In this document: in pieces, positions 34,311 through 45,501 of the stretch
How the letters are laid out: the number at the start of each line of letters is the position of its first letter
How positions within the stretch are numbered: position 1 is the first letter of the stretch
Source of the DNA: Apostichopus japonicus
Lineage: Eukaryota > Echinodermata > Holothuroidea > Aspidochirotida > Stichopodidae
Direction: 5' to 3'
Assembly: GCF_037975245.1 (NCBI RefSeq)
Contig: NC_092566.1
Coordinates: 2,106,001-2,170,000, forward strand
DNA: 64,000 nt
Position numbers and translations under genes: made by a program
Notes under the pieces: model-generated
What the model saw: the letters and a program-made list of their open reading frames with translations, nothing else
The model's database searches: none
What the model was told of the DNA's origin: nothing

Positions 34311-35020
34311 GTAAGACAGACACGTCTGTGGCAAGCATTGCATGAACAAGTTTGACAGATTTGCAGGGGAAAAAAAGAAGAAATTTGCTTCTTCAAGATA
34401 TCAGTGTCCTCAGAGATTGTTGAAGTCAAAGGCAATGATGTAGATGCTTTGCAGGGACACCAATGGGGATGTGATTTATAGGAGCAGGCAGCGGCCATTA
34501 GCTAAAGTCAAATTAAACCGATGTTTGTTTTGGATTTATTTAATTGCATTGGAAATGACATTGTGTACATTTAAATGTCAAAGATTTGATCTTAAGTCTT
34601 AACATAGGATTTGAGTTTTTATGATAGTGTTAATGAGTGAAAAGGTTAACAAAGGAATAATTTAAAATGTGTCAGGACTTATCAGTAAAGTTATGTGTCA
34701 AAGGGGAAGGGTATTTTTGGGCAGGGTAGATAGGTGAAGGGGGGGGGGTGGAGACCAGGGGACAGTGGAAGGGATAACAGTGAGATTAACAAAGAGCATT
34801 GATTTCGTTTGAAAGAAGGTTAAATCGCATGATACTTTAGTAAGCTTTCTCATTGTTCTTAATCATTTGTTAATTTTGTGGTGTTATATTGAAATATCTT
34901 TCATATTTGGTTAAGGGTTTTCCAGGATATATTCTACATGTTCAATTTAAATGATGTCATCTAATTTAATATCAATTTATAAAACATATTCTGGCCGCTG
35001 CCAATTATATTTTCTTTGAG
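34311..35020 (+). other. Intron within LIM1
   Basis: A 710-bp intron with no coding. A G-rich run lies near 34740. The acceptor TTTCTTTGAG is preceded by an AT-rich tract. Confidence 0.7.
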
Positions 35021-35096
35021 GTTATTATAACATTGACGGAAGAGTTTACTGCAAAGACCATGCAACCGCTAGAACCCAAAGACGACCCGGAGGAGG
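35021..35096 (+). CDS. Exon 7: end of LIM1
   Basis: This exon encodes YYNIDGRVYCKDHATARTQR then RPGG. It completes LIM1 with C-KD-H after x17. The donor is GGAGG|GTAAGA in phase 2. If the intron is retained, the reading continues GGG TAA, so the donor itself supplies a stop codon at 35098-35100 directly after LIM1. That would give a PDZ-ZM-one-LIM (ALP-like) form. Confidence 0.94.
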
Positions 35097-36578
35097 GTAA
35101 GAACTAGCAAAGCTGTTGCCACTGATTGTCCGTCCAATCAATGTACACCTTGAGAGTCACATGACACATGCATTCAGTCACATGATCTTTTTTTTAGTTG
35201 CATTACTGTTCAGTCTGTCCAGTAGACATTTATAAGAAGTGGGTGTGTGGATAGGATTCGGGATGGGGGAGGGGGGGGGGTGGGAGGGGAAATCTAGGAC
35301 TGTGGATGACTAATGTTGAAGATGTCACTACAATTGTGGGGTGTGACTAGGGTTAGTCTTAAGTTAGAACAGCAGCATATGTCATTTTACTGTAGTATGT
35401 CGAAGAAATGGATGTCAGGGTCTCCACGTGAATAGCTAACACAGTGCTTATAGAGTAGGCCTACAGATAGTATTACCATTTAATGTTTTGTTGTAATTGA
35501 GTTTGGTACGTTAACTTGTCGGTCTATTTGAAAACACCTCTCAGTCTATCACTTTCAAACTTTTTCTATATCTAAAACCTCTATGTGTGGAAAAGCAAAA
35601 AAATGCAGATATAACTAAATACAATGAGAGGTGAGGTGAGGACCTGTGGATGTAATCAACTCCAAATGTAATCATGATTATCATGATACAAAATTGTCCA
35701 GACAAATTAAAAATTATCTTGAAAAGTATCCCAAAACCAGGCATGAGCTTTTTCCGCGAATATCGGTGATTTCTTTTCTACCATGGGGACCAAAACCATT
35801 ATCCTAACACACTGTAGCATAGGCAAACTGGAGCCTATACCGCAAAGTTCTGTGATTTTTTTTTTACCCCAGGCTCATCCCTTCAAAACTATACAGGATA
35901 AAGAATATTAGGCAAAATAATAGGATTTGGTTATCTCAGGCAGGTTTGAATTTATATCTGAGCAGAGGAATTATGTGAAGTGAACTTTGACCTTCACACA
36001 TTGTGAATGTTGTCATGTGACTCATATGACACCAGGGATGCACACACAGTTTGGTAGTGAATTTGATACTCCTTTCACAGAAACCGATAAAGTCACTTTG
36101 GTGTTACTGGGAATGGATAACATTTAATGGTTGTGTTTCCATTCTACAAAAAACATGTACAAAATGTTTTCAAGAAGACGAGGACATTTTGCTCGAATGA
36201 AAATCGTCACCTTTCCATGAGTGTAATTTTAACGGTCATTTCTATTGGTCCTAATTTTAAAGCCCTGAAAGGAGAGAAAAATAGATGAGAAGAAACATAA
36301 CGGTTTTTAGATGAAATATTACATGTTACCATTTATTTGTAGGCAAACACAAGAATTGTTGAAGCATTCTGTAAGGCTCTGTAACCTGATCAATTTTAAA
36401 TATTTTTCTCAAGAAAATTGTTACCTATTAATAGTGTACACTCCACAGTGGCTTTATGGGTTTTGTTTTGGGCTTGGCTTATTTTTCTGTCTGGCAATCT
36501 TTTGATGTGTAGAAATGGTCACAGTATGGAAGTTGCATGGTTTGTGCAGGGTTGTCCACTACGCACACAGTTTTGACT

Positions 36579-36611
36579 GCTCATTAAGATTATATAATAA
36601 TCTTAATGAGC
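36579..36611. repeat. Perfect 14-bp palindrome
   Basis: The arms GCTCATTAAGATTA and TAATCTTAATGAGC surround a 5-base loop, TATAA. No mismatch is present. No flanking features suggest a function. Confidence 0.9.
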
Positions 36612-37710
36612 CCCTCTGAAGTTTAACTAATACCATGTCGAATATTTAAAACGTGTTTAACCGCCTGTCTTTGTAGCCTGTGTGTGACTAACTGTTATTA
36701 ACTCTGCAATATTTATTTTTAGGCGTAGTACACACTTTTCACCGCTTGGTGACAATCAAAGCCATACTAGCGTACACATAGATGCATGAGGTTTGCTTTT
36801 CATGTTGTTAACTACGATAAGTCAGAAGAACATGTTTACTTTCATTAATTATGCCAGCATCCATAAGCTGTGGTACAGAGAACGCCTCAGTACAATCAAC
36901 TAGTGCAAGTGAAAGGTACACGAACATGTTAGTCGTAAACAATGTAAATATATATTTTTGATATTGTTTACCTTTCTTGTTAATTTCTTTTATTCGCTGA
37001 CAAGTTCTAATAAAGATGGACATATATATTTTAAGTTAAAATAAACAGCAAGAAATAAAACTTTAAAGTTCAAGGACTATTTATCATTTTGCTCGGGAGG
37101 TAGTACATCAAAAACTTTTGACTTCCTTAGCTTCTCAATACTGGTTGCTTTGGATTTATTCACAAATTTTGCAACAAATTGACCAGATGTACCAAATTTT
37201 GTTTAAATTGTGATTGTAGTTTATTAAATGAAGCCCCTTTATTCGCCTTCCCCCCCCCCCCTCACTCTCTCTCTCTCAGTTATTTTTTTTAATTTTTTAC
37301 TCAAGGATAGCAAATTTATGAAGTCTCAATATTTTCCATTCAATCTGTCTTTCGCCCATGAAACTTACTACAACTTACTGTATTAATCACACCTTGTTTT
37401 AAATACTATTCGATAATTTTCCTTCATAGAATTGGAAAAATCGTTTCGGGATTTGGCATAAAAACAACAATTTTCAGATTTTGTAAGGTGGGTGAAAGTC
37501 TGTACTCTGAACTTGATAAAACTTGACTTTCAACTTAAATGGACTAAATTATAAAGAATGCTGGATCTAACATTAAATAACCGCTCTTTGATTGAAAACT
37601 CTTAGGATGAAGCTTATAAACAGGTACTAGAGGGCACCCTTAACAAATTATTTGAAGGTGATGCTCGGTCATAACCCGTAATACTGAAGATGTGCTTGCC
37701 TCCTTTGTGA

Positions 37711-37832
37711 TAAAGTCAGTTGTACAACCATGGCACTTTTGTACAACCATGGCATGGTAAAGTCAGTTGTACAACCATGGCACTTTTGTACAACCATGGC
37801 ATGGTAAAGTCAGTTGTACAACCATGGCACTT
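37711..37832. repeat. 47-bp tandem repeat, about 2.6 copies
   Basis: The unit contains two TGTACAACCATGGCA blocks separated by CTTTT and followed by TGGTAAAGTCAGT. The copies are virtually identical, indicating a recent expansion. Confidence 0.9.
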
Positions 37833-39843
37833 TATAAAAGGTATGAATGGAAGACTGCTCATAGAGGAGAAAAGATCATTGTGTTTGTCAGTTTTGTAAT
37901 AATGGTATGGTAACAATTCGTTCAGAAATATAATTAACGGTGTTTTATATAATTTACGGTGTCTAATAAGTATGTTTTTGGTCATATTGAATGGAAAAAA
38001 GACAGATTCTTTGCGAAAAAAATCAGACCTGTGAGAAGAATTTGATTATGAGGGAGTGTCCTTATACCAGAAAAAATTGTATCAGAGAAATATATCCATA
38101 ACTAGAAAAGAAAGTTAGCTATTACTATTTTTTTTTTGGTTTTGGGTCATTGCTCTCTGTTGTATGTAAGAATAGGAATGATTCAAATCCTCTTATTGGA
38201 TGTTACGTAAACCGTTCGCTCAAATGTTCGACTCGCTGATGATTAATATGCCACAACATGTTCACACACGGGGGTTTTTATTTTGGTCATTGGAGTTGGC
38301 CTTGGCATTTGAAAAATGCATGCCCCCATAAGTATGTTTGGTATGTCCTTAGAGACCAGGGGACGTGCGGTGAACGAGTTTGCCTATCTTCTCCCCAGGT
38401 TGTACTACGAGTCATGTTCAAGTCAATGGCTGTTAATAAATTCTCCCGAGTTTGACGCAAACCTTTTCAAAAGTGGAGGCTGTTTTTTCTGTGGCCTACT
38501 TATTAATTAAGATTGAAAATCCAGCTATAGACTTGTAAATAAGGGTTCAGGGTTCAAATCCTCTGAGACTGATGGTTGATCTGGGAAGTCGTAAGAGTCT
38601 GGTGAGATGTCAGAAGAGGAGATTGCTCCAACTAACTCGCAGCTGTATTTTATTTTTATTCCTATTGACCTTGACAAGGGAAAAACGGAGCGAGTGAATA
38701 TTTAGTTGCCTGGGGAAGTTTGTAGAGTAAAGGTGTTGGAATAACTTTGTCAATTTGATACTGGGCTGTACATTAGCTGATATTATATCACTAACTGGAA
38801 GGAAAGTATTCTACTGACAGGATGAGTTCAAGGTATTGCTTTCATGTAACCTCTCCTCGTCACATTAGTGTCATAACAATGTTAATGTCTGGCTTGTATC
38901 TCTGTGTGAGTTGTTGTTGCTTTCACGATGGATTTACCTGACAGTGTCTTTTCTGTCTTTTTGTTGTATTTGTTTGTTTGTTTTTGTTTTGTGGTAGTGT
39001 TTCTTCTTCTTGCTTTTAGTAAGTGAAGTATCTAGGACTCCAAAGTCTAGAGTGAAATATTGTAGACATTTTAATTACTCTTTTCGATTCTAACATCGAC
39101 CGTCTAACATTGACGATCACAGAGTTGAAATATCATTCTATTTTTGTTACAAATGTTACTGCTGAGAATAATTGAGAAGATATTTTATTCAAACTTAAGA
39201 AGATATTTTTTTCAAAATTAAGTTCTAGGTTCACACTGCTGATCTGTGAGCTAAAATGGATTTAGGTTAGGAGTAGAGATACAGGGGATAATCAATTAGG
39301 CATGTTCAATAATCTTTTAATGTCAGCATGTTACATTGAAATATCAAGCTATTTTATTATAAAATAATGTTACTGAGGTGAATTATACTCTAATTAAGTT
39401 TGTAGATCGCACCTATAGAACACGGTAAGATACTTGATGGTTCAGCTAAAAGGATTTAGGTAAGGAATAGAGAGGATATTCTATAAGTTAAGAATAATAA
39501 GACTTGCATCTAGCATAGCATTGACTTGAAACTTCCAATTTTCAAGATACCAAAAGAATAAAGCTATATTCTTCATTACCATTTCAAATAAAATAAGATG
39601 ATTTTGAAGATGTAATAAACATGGTGTCACTGAGAAATGTACCTTCATCCCAATTTGTATATATGCAAAAGTAGGCTAGGCTAGCTAGGCCATAATACAT
39701 TTTTTACTGAAGTGTACTTGCATGGCAACAAGATGTTTTGGCACAAACAACACCAGCTGTTTGTAGAAATCAGTATCTCTCCTTTCGATGATCGCTGTTC
39801 AAGTAATGTCTTTAACAGCTTTGAGGGTTCTTTTAACTAGATG

Positions 39844-39890
39844 GCCATCCTCTCATCTTCGGCTGAGATGAGTCTACCAGAGAGGATGGC
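39844..39890. repeat. Nested hairpin
   Basis: The outer arms GCCATCCTCTC and GAGAGGATGGC are perfect complements. Inside them CTCATCT pairs with AGATGAG around TCGGCTG. The fold is about 47 nt, shorter than a normal pre-miRNA. Confidence 0.75.
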
Positions 39891-40744
39891 TCTAAGAGAA
39901 GGGAGGTCTTATTGACCCGTAAAGATAGGCCTACCGCATGACTATAAATGTGCCAAGGTGACAGTGTTTCTAGGTGTTCTATATATATATTCTCGGCATG
40001 GAGTGTTTGATGTTAAAGCAGCTTTTAGAGTTTGGTCAGCATTTTACCTTAAACTTACCCAAGTATTACTCAAAAATGTAAAAACAATTCATCACAATGA
40101 GAATCTAAATCCTGGATTTTTCAACTAAATGAAGGTAACTTCAAGAGTAGGTAATTTAAGAACTTGATTCAATCCTGAACATTTTGTCATGTGCACACAC
40201 ACTTTTCATGGTAGCCATTAAATACAGTTAAACAGTGAACGAGGAAATTTCCAAAATGTTGAAACTTTTAATCCACTAATGAAAACCTTGGTTAGTCAAG
40301 CTAATGAGCTCCATTGATACGAGATAAACACAGGGATCAAAATAATGATCAAAATCAACTCCAAAGGCTGCTTAAATCAACATTGAATTCAAGTACTGGT
40401 TTCCAGAATGATATCTTCTCTAGTATTTTGCTTATTAGTCATCATCTACTAGTTCTCAAGTTTCAAATTGTTCAGTTAAAATTACTTTCTTTAGATGATA
40501 GGTTTGTTGGTAAATGTCAAAGATAATTCTATACAGATGATGTTCAGTAACTTGTGAAATGTCTTTATATGTTTGAGACATTTAGTCTACATGTTTTCTC
40601 TCAAGAAATTTCTCAACAGACATGAAACATTTAAATGAATTGAGAAGAATGGTTTAATTTTGTATCTGGCAACTCATAACAGACATAATTAAGTTTCATT
40701 TTCTCTAGGGCAGACATAACTTCTGCTGTTTGCAGTTTCGGGTT

Positions 40745-41060
40745 GTTGGAAGGTCATCGGTATTAGCCCCAAAATGTCTTCCCCAATTATTGGCCCCAAA
40801 ATATGATCAACTGCTAAAATTGTTTATAATTACATTCCTGGAAGTCTTGAACTATTCCAATAATTTTCAAATTTGTCTATGATTTGCCAGTCAGTTTTTA
40901 ATAGGTCATTGATTGATTCGAATAATTCACAAACAATGAAAGAGACTTAACTCTACTATTAAATACCACAATGAAGAAACATTCTTTGAGGGTGACAGTC
41001 ACTTGCGTGTCTTGAATGACCAATATTTGACTTTCTAGCAGATTACTTTGAATTAAATAT
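40745..41060. repeat. Possible decayed family-B relic
   Basis: One end reads AAGGTCATCGGTATTAGCCCC and the other contains GACCAATATTTGACTTTCTAGCAGATT, echoing the ends of the family-B copies. The interior is not alignable by eye. Confidence 0.3.
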
Positions 41061-41774
41061 GCCATCCAGGCAGTGCTTCATGCAATACAGTATTATATAA
41101 TAATATCTTAGAAGTCTCATTTTAGATAATTATTCTTTCTTTAACCATTTGAAAAATGTCAATATTTCTTTTTCCATATTTCCCATCATGTAGTTGATAT
41201 GCTAATGGCTTATGATATGTCGCTTTATTGTTTACAATTAAGTGGTTCATTAAGCCAGTTGCATTATACCTATTACCTTGTAACCTATCCTCTAAATATT
41301 GGTGATTTGATCAGTGGTAAGCTTTACTCCCATCAGATCATCTATCATTCTGACATCTGTCTTTGTAGGTGGACATCACCATGACGACCATAACAAACAT
41401 TCCTAGGGGATTTTTTGCCCATGCTCTCAGATACTGTTCTTAGGGCATAAAGTAACTATAATAACTGCAGGAGGAATTTGTCTCTCAGTAAAATTCTTTT
41501 TGAGAATGAAGAAAAGTAATTACTTTTCAATATGTTTGGCTCAAGTGTCACCAATTAGGTTTGCCAGCCAAGAGTGAAAAACTACTGGTATGTGGACATT
41601 TTAAGCTAGCCTTGTACCTACAGTAGTCTAGGATTTGATGCCTGAAGGAGAGCTTAGTAGTAACATTTCTATAACACAGACCCCAGTACAGAGTTAAAAG
41701 TTTATGTAGTATTGTATGTATTGCATGTATGTATTTTAGATCCCTCCTACAAGCAGGAACTTGCGAAGAAGCCA

Positions 41775-41963
41775 TCATTGGCTTATCAAAGCCGCAAGCT
41801 GACCGAAGTCAGTCTCTTAGATTCATAATTAATGTCCATGATTATGAATTGTCAATGGTCAACAACTTTGTAACTGGACAACATACATTAATCTTGGAGT
41901 GACTCGAACGCGGGACCTTATTATTGAAAGGCACCGGCGTTATTCACCGAGCTAACACTCCTT
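41775..41963 (-). mobile_element. tRNA-derived SINE candidate
   Basis: On the minus strand, the sequence from 41961 downward begins GGAGTGTTAGCTCGGTGAAT, a good box A. It reaches CGCGTTCGAGTCACTCC, a good box B, about 35 nt later. The spacing suits an internal RNA polymerase III promoter. The acceptor and T stems do not fold properly and no anticodon arm can be drawn, so this is not a functional tRNA. A non-tRNA body follows, ending near GCTTTGATAAGCC. The end point is uncertain. Confidence 0.6.
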
Positions 41964-43085
41964 GATTGTGTGTTTGTGTGTGTTTTAATAACTGAAAGTT
42001 TCACTGACTCTATAAGGGCATCAGTAATATCAAATTTTAGCTTTTTAAAACTTGTTAAAACTTTTCAAATGTATATCAGTGAATTTCATGTCAAATTATT
42101 CTTGGGCAAAGAGGAATGCCAAATGAGAGGGGATCTTCTGAAGATGTCATTTTGCTTGCTAAAATTCATCATACTATATATAAATGGCTGCATGCAGATT
42201 TATTTGTGAAAACTTTAGAGAGTGAAATGTGTCGTTAGGTTAAAAAGTGTCATTTTTCGATTCTTTTGGAAACATTGTTTGAGGTAATTTAAGAAAAACA
42301 GTTGTTAGTTAAATGCCTAATGTCTGTGAGAGATACTTAATAGTAGAACACAGGTCAGCCTATGTTTAAAATATGGATGAAATGTATTTTGTCAAACTTT
42401 TAAATCAGCTTTCTTTGAGGTTTTTAAGTTATTCTGTGCCAGAGGTTGGTTTTTCTTAGGAAAACAGCAATAGCACCATCATGTCATTGCCCTTGAATGC
42501 TATTGTGTAGTTATATTACTGTATGAGTAAACTTGATGACGACATCATGGGTGTACTGCCATTTTATTTCCCCATGGTCTGTTGAAGTGTCTAACATCTT
42601 TCACATGTGACATGCTGATTTAATGAATGGTTTCAGATGGAACTTATAATGTTAACTGTTACCACAGATGTTGGCTTTGAAGTCTGCCGCAATGCCTCAT
42701 AACTAAAACGTATACATTAACAGTTTCATATGTTATGTGTTTATGTGTGGGTTGTGCATGATAACGACCATTCTCTCCTAATATATGTAATCTTTTATGC
42801 ACATTGTCACCTTGCTGTTAATCCTTGTAAAAGTAAAAAATTATCCCCATTTTTGTTTCCTCACAACATTCCAATTTACAAGTATGAATTCCAATGTTTG
42901 TTTCACCTCCCTCATTCTGAGTTGATATATGGCCTTATCAATATTTTGATATGGAAAGCCAAATGAGACAAAATTATCGCTGTGACATACAGTATCCGTA
43001 AACGGTTACAGACTGGAACCAAATGTACAGAAGTATTATTTTGAAAATATCATTACATATATTTTGTATTTATTGTTTATTTCAG

Positions 43086-43235
43086 ACAGCCTTCGCATAC
43101 TCCTACCTATAGCCAACCTTCGCAGAGGAGTCCCCAGGCCTACAGTACCCCCCAGTCATACAGTAGCCCCCAGTCCTATGGTGGCCCATCCAGCTATGCT
43201 CCACCACCCCCACCACCACCTGCTCAACCATCTAG
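43086..43235 (+). CDS. Exon 8: Ser/Tyr/Pro/Gln-rich linker
   Basis: This exon encodes about 50 residues, starting GQPSHTPTYSQPSQRSPQ and including the near-repeats YSTPQSYSSPQSYGGPSSYA before a run of seven prolines. The acceptor is TTATTTCAG and the donor TCTAG|GTAAGG (phase 2 in and out). It is a disordered linker between LIM1 and the C-terminal LIM array, comparable in position to the variable region of Zasp proteins. Confidence 0.88.
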
Positions 43236-45399
43236 GTAAGGGTCATTTTAATTTCCATATCTTTTAGATTTCAAGTAAAACAAAAGGAATAGATGAATCC
43301 TGAAATATGTAGCTGTGATGTCATCAATATTTGTTCCATAAACAAATTCAAAAGATGAGAAGATTCTGGAAAATGGATGGATGAAGTTGGTTCATTCTCT
43401 TAGAAGAAGAGTGGAAGGGACATTGACCATAAAATGGTGGTGAATAATTGCTAGTATCTTATTTAAAGCGACTTCACTGCCGTGGATCTTGGTATTGATC
43501 TAGTCCCTTCAGTGTTGTTTCTCAACATGACTGCTGTTGATGCCAAGAATGTCGAATCTCTTTCTACTCCAGCATACCTTATAAGCAGTATGGAACTATT
43601 CTGCATCCCTCCCTCCCTCCCCCCTTTGTAATACCCTTTCAAACTTCTGTGGTCCAATTTATGAAAGGCGAAATTTTGTTGGTAGTTTTGTTTTAGTTTT
43701 TGACGAGGAAATCTTTGCTGTGGTAGTATATTATTTAATTCATGAAATTGATATACATTTGATTGCCAGCAGACAGTTAGACAAGGAATTCAACAGAAGC
43801 AAATAAAGCTGTAGGGATTATACCAGTTGTTTCTGTCAATATTAATGATTCTGCCCTTAAGGGAATGACTTTGACCTTTAGATGGTAGAACGGTTAGCTA
43901 TAAATAACCCTTAACTTTTCCCCGGATCACATAGTGCCTCAATGTATCTTAACCTGTTCGGTCACAGTTAGCTATGCTATAGGCTGACACATGACACACA
44001 AGATACACAACCTGCTATCTCTCAGCAAATGTGCACAGTTTTGATTTAGTGGCTTGTTGCCGGAAATGTTGAGATTGCAGGACGACCTTAGCAGAATGTT
44101 TGATGCTATGCAACTCTGTTCTATGTTATCGGTGAAGTGGTGTCACCACTATTGCATGGTGTGGTGGGTTGGTGTTTACACTATTGTGTGGTGGGTTGGT
44201 GTTACAACTGTCAAATGATGGAGTGGTGGGTTGGTGTTATGACTCTCCCATTGTGGAGTGGTGTTACAACTATCAAATGATGGAGTGGTGTGGTGGGTTG
44301 ATGTTATGACTCTCCTATTGCGGAGCGGTGTTATCGCTATTGTATTGTGGTGTGGTGGGTTGGTGTTATGACTCTCCCATTGTGGAGTGGTGTTACGACT
44401 CTCCCATTGTGGAGTGGTGTTACAGCTATTGTATGGTGGTGGGTTGGTGTTATGACTCTCCTATTGTGGAGTAGTGTTACAACTATTGATGGTCGTGTGG
44501 TGGGTTGGTGTTATGACTCTCCCATTGTGGAGTGGTGTTACAACTATTGTATGGTGGTGTGGTGGGTTGGTGTTATGACTCTCCCATTGTGGAGTGGTGT
44601 TACGACTCTCCCATTGTGGAGTGGTGTTACAGCTGTTGTATGGTGGTGGGTTGGTGTTATAACTCTCCCATTGTGGAGTGGTGTTACAACTATTGATGGT
44701 CGTGTGGTGGGTTGGTGTTATGACTCTCCTATTGTGGAGTGGTGTTACAGCTATTGTATGGTCGTGTGGTGGGTTGGTGTTACGACTCTCCCATTGTGGA
44801 GTGGTGTTACAGCTATTGTATGGTGGTGTGGTGGGTTGGTGTTATGACCCTCCTATTGTGGAGTGGTGTTACGACTCTCCCATTGTGGAGTGGTGTTACA
44901 GCTATTGTATGGTGGTGGGTTGGTGTTATGACTCTCCCATTGTGGAGTGGTGTTACGGCTATCTGATGCTTGCATTGATACATATTCTGTAGGCATATAT
45001 GCCAAGTACTTATTATTTTGAAAGTAACAGTGGTAGACATCTGATGTGACAATGATGCAACAAACGAAACAATGCCTACAATTTGTGCCAAAGGTTTATT
45101 TGCTATTTGCGAGACATCGCGGTGACAGTTTTGCTCATCTGGTGTTAATTTGTAACAAGTGAGTGATTTGCAAACATTGGACGAGATCGTAGAAGCATCA
45201 ATGTGGCTGATATGATTCTACATATTGTAGGGATAACAGTACATAGGTCAAAGGTCATGTTCTCAATAATCTTTGTCAGCAATTCATGTATTGATTTTGC
45301 TATTAAGTATTAAATATTTAATCAATTAATTGAAAATGTGTCCAAGTTTTCCTCATATTTTACCAATAAGTCAATCTGTTTGCGATGTGGTTACGATAG
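43236..45399 (+). other. Intron with a long minisatellite
   Basis: Non-coding, dominated by the GTGGTGGGTTGGTG minisatellite (44131-44965). Short CCTCCCTCC sequence lies at 43603-43622. Confidence 0.75.
44131..44965. repeat. GT-rich composite minisatellite, about 830 bp
   Basis: A higher-order array built from a 27-bp block (GGTGTTATGACTCTCCCATT plus GTGGAGT) alternating with TTACAACTATTGTATGGTGG-type and GTGTGGTGGGTT blocks. The long forward frames in it (such as VGVMTLPLWSGVT repeats) arise because the dominant block is a multiple of three. They have no other support as genes. Confidence 0.92.
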
Positions 45400-45501
45400 A
45401 GTTCAAATGCAGATTCGACCGAAATTTCAACCAAAGCCGAAGCCGGATCCAAACATTCTCATCAAGAAAGCGTTACAGGACAATCCAGATTGCCTCCAAA
45501 C
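45400..45501 (+). CDS. Exon 9: conserved-looking linker segment
   Basis: This exon encodes VQMQIRPKFQPKPKPDPNIL then IKKALQDNPDCLQT. The frame is fixed by the downstream exon. The donor is AAAC|GTACGT (phase 2). The acceptor is uncertain: the best consensus (AAATGCAG|ATT, exon start 45413) would be phase 0 and does not join exon 8. A weaker site (CGATAG|AGTT, start 45400) joins exon 8 in frame and restores an Arg codon. I recognise no named domain. The basic-Pro stretch followed by a helix-like LIKKALQDN could be a short binding motif. Confidence 0.7.

Larger units (their letters stand above)
35097..43085 (+). other. Intron after LIM1
   Basis: This 8-kb intron has no supported coding. It holds a G-run (35270-35280), a perfect palindrome (36579-36611), a C-run (37250-37260), a 47-bp tandem array (37711-37832), a nested hairpin (39844-39890), a possible family-B relic (about 40745-41060) and a tRNA-derived SINE (41775-41963). 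Confidence 0.7.

Noticed and set aside
38540-38570. Box B-like GGGTTCAAATCCTCT
   Set aside because: No convincing box A lies at the right distance upstream and no cloverleaf forms.
41890-41963. Functional tRNA gene
   Set aside because: The promoter boxes are good, but the T and anticodon arms do not pair, so it was called a SINE head instead.
44347-44992. Long forward frames with VGVMTLPLWSGVT repeats
   Set aside because: They are a translation of a minisatellite whose main block is 27 bp. They are open in more than one phase and have no splice or start context.
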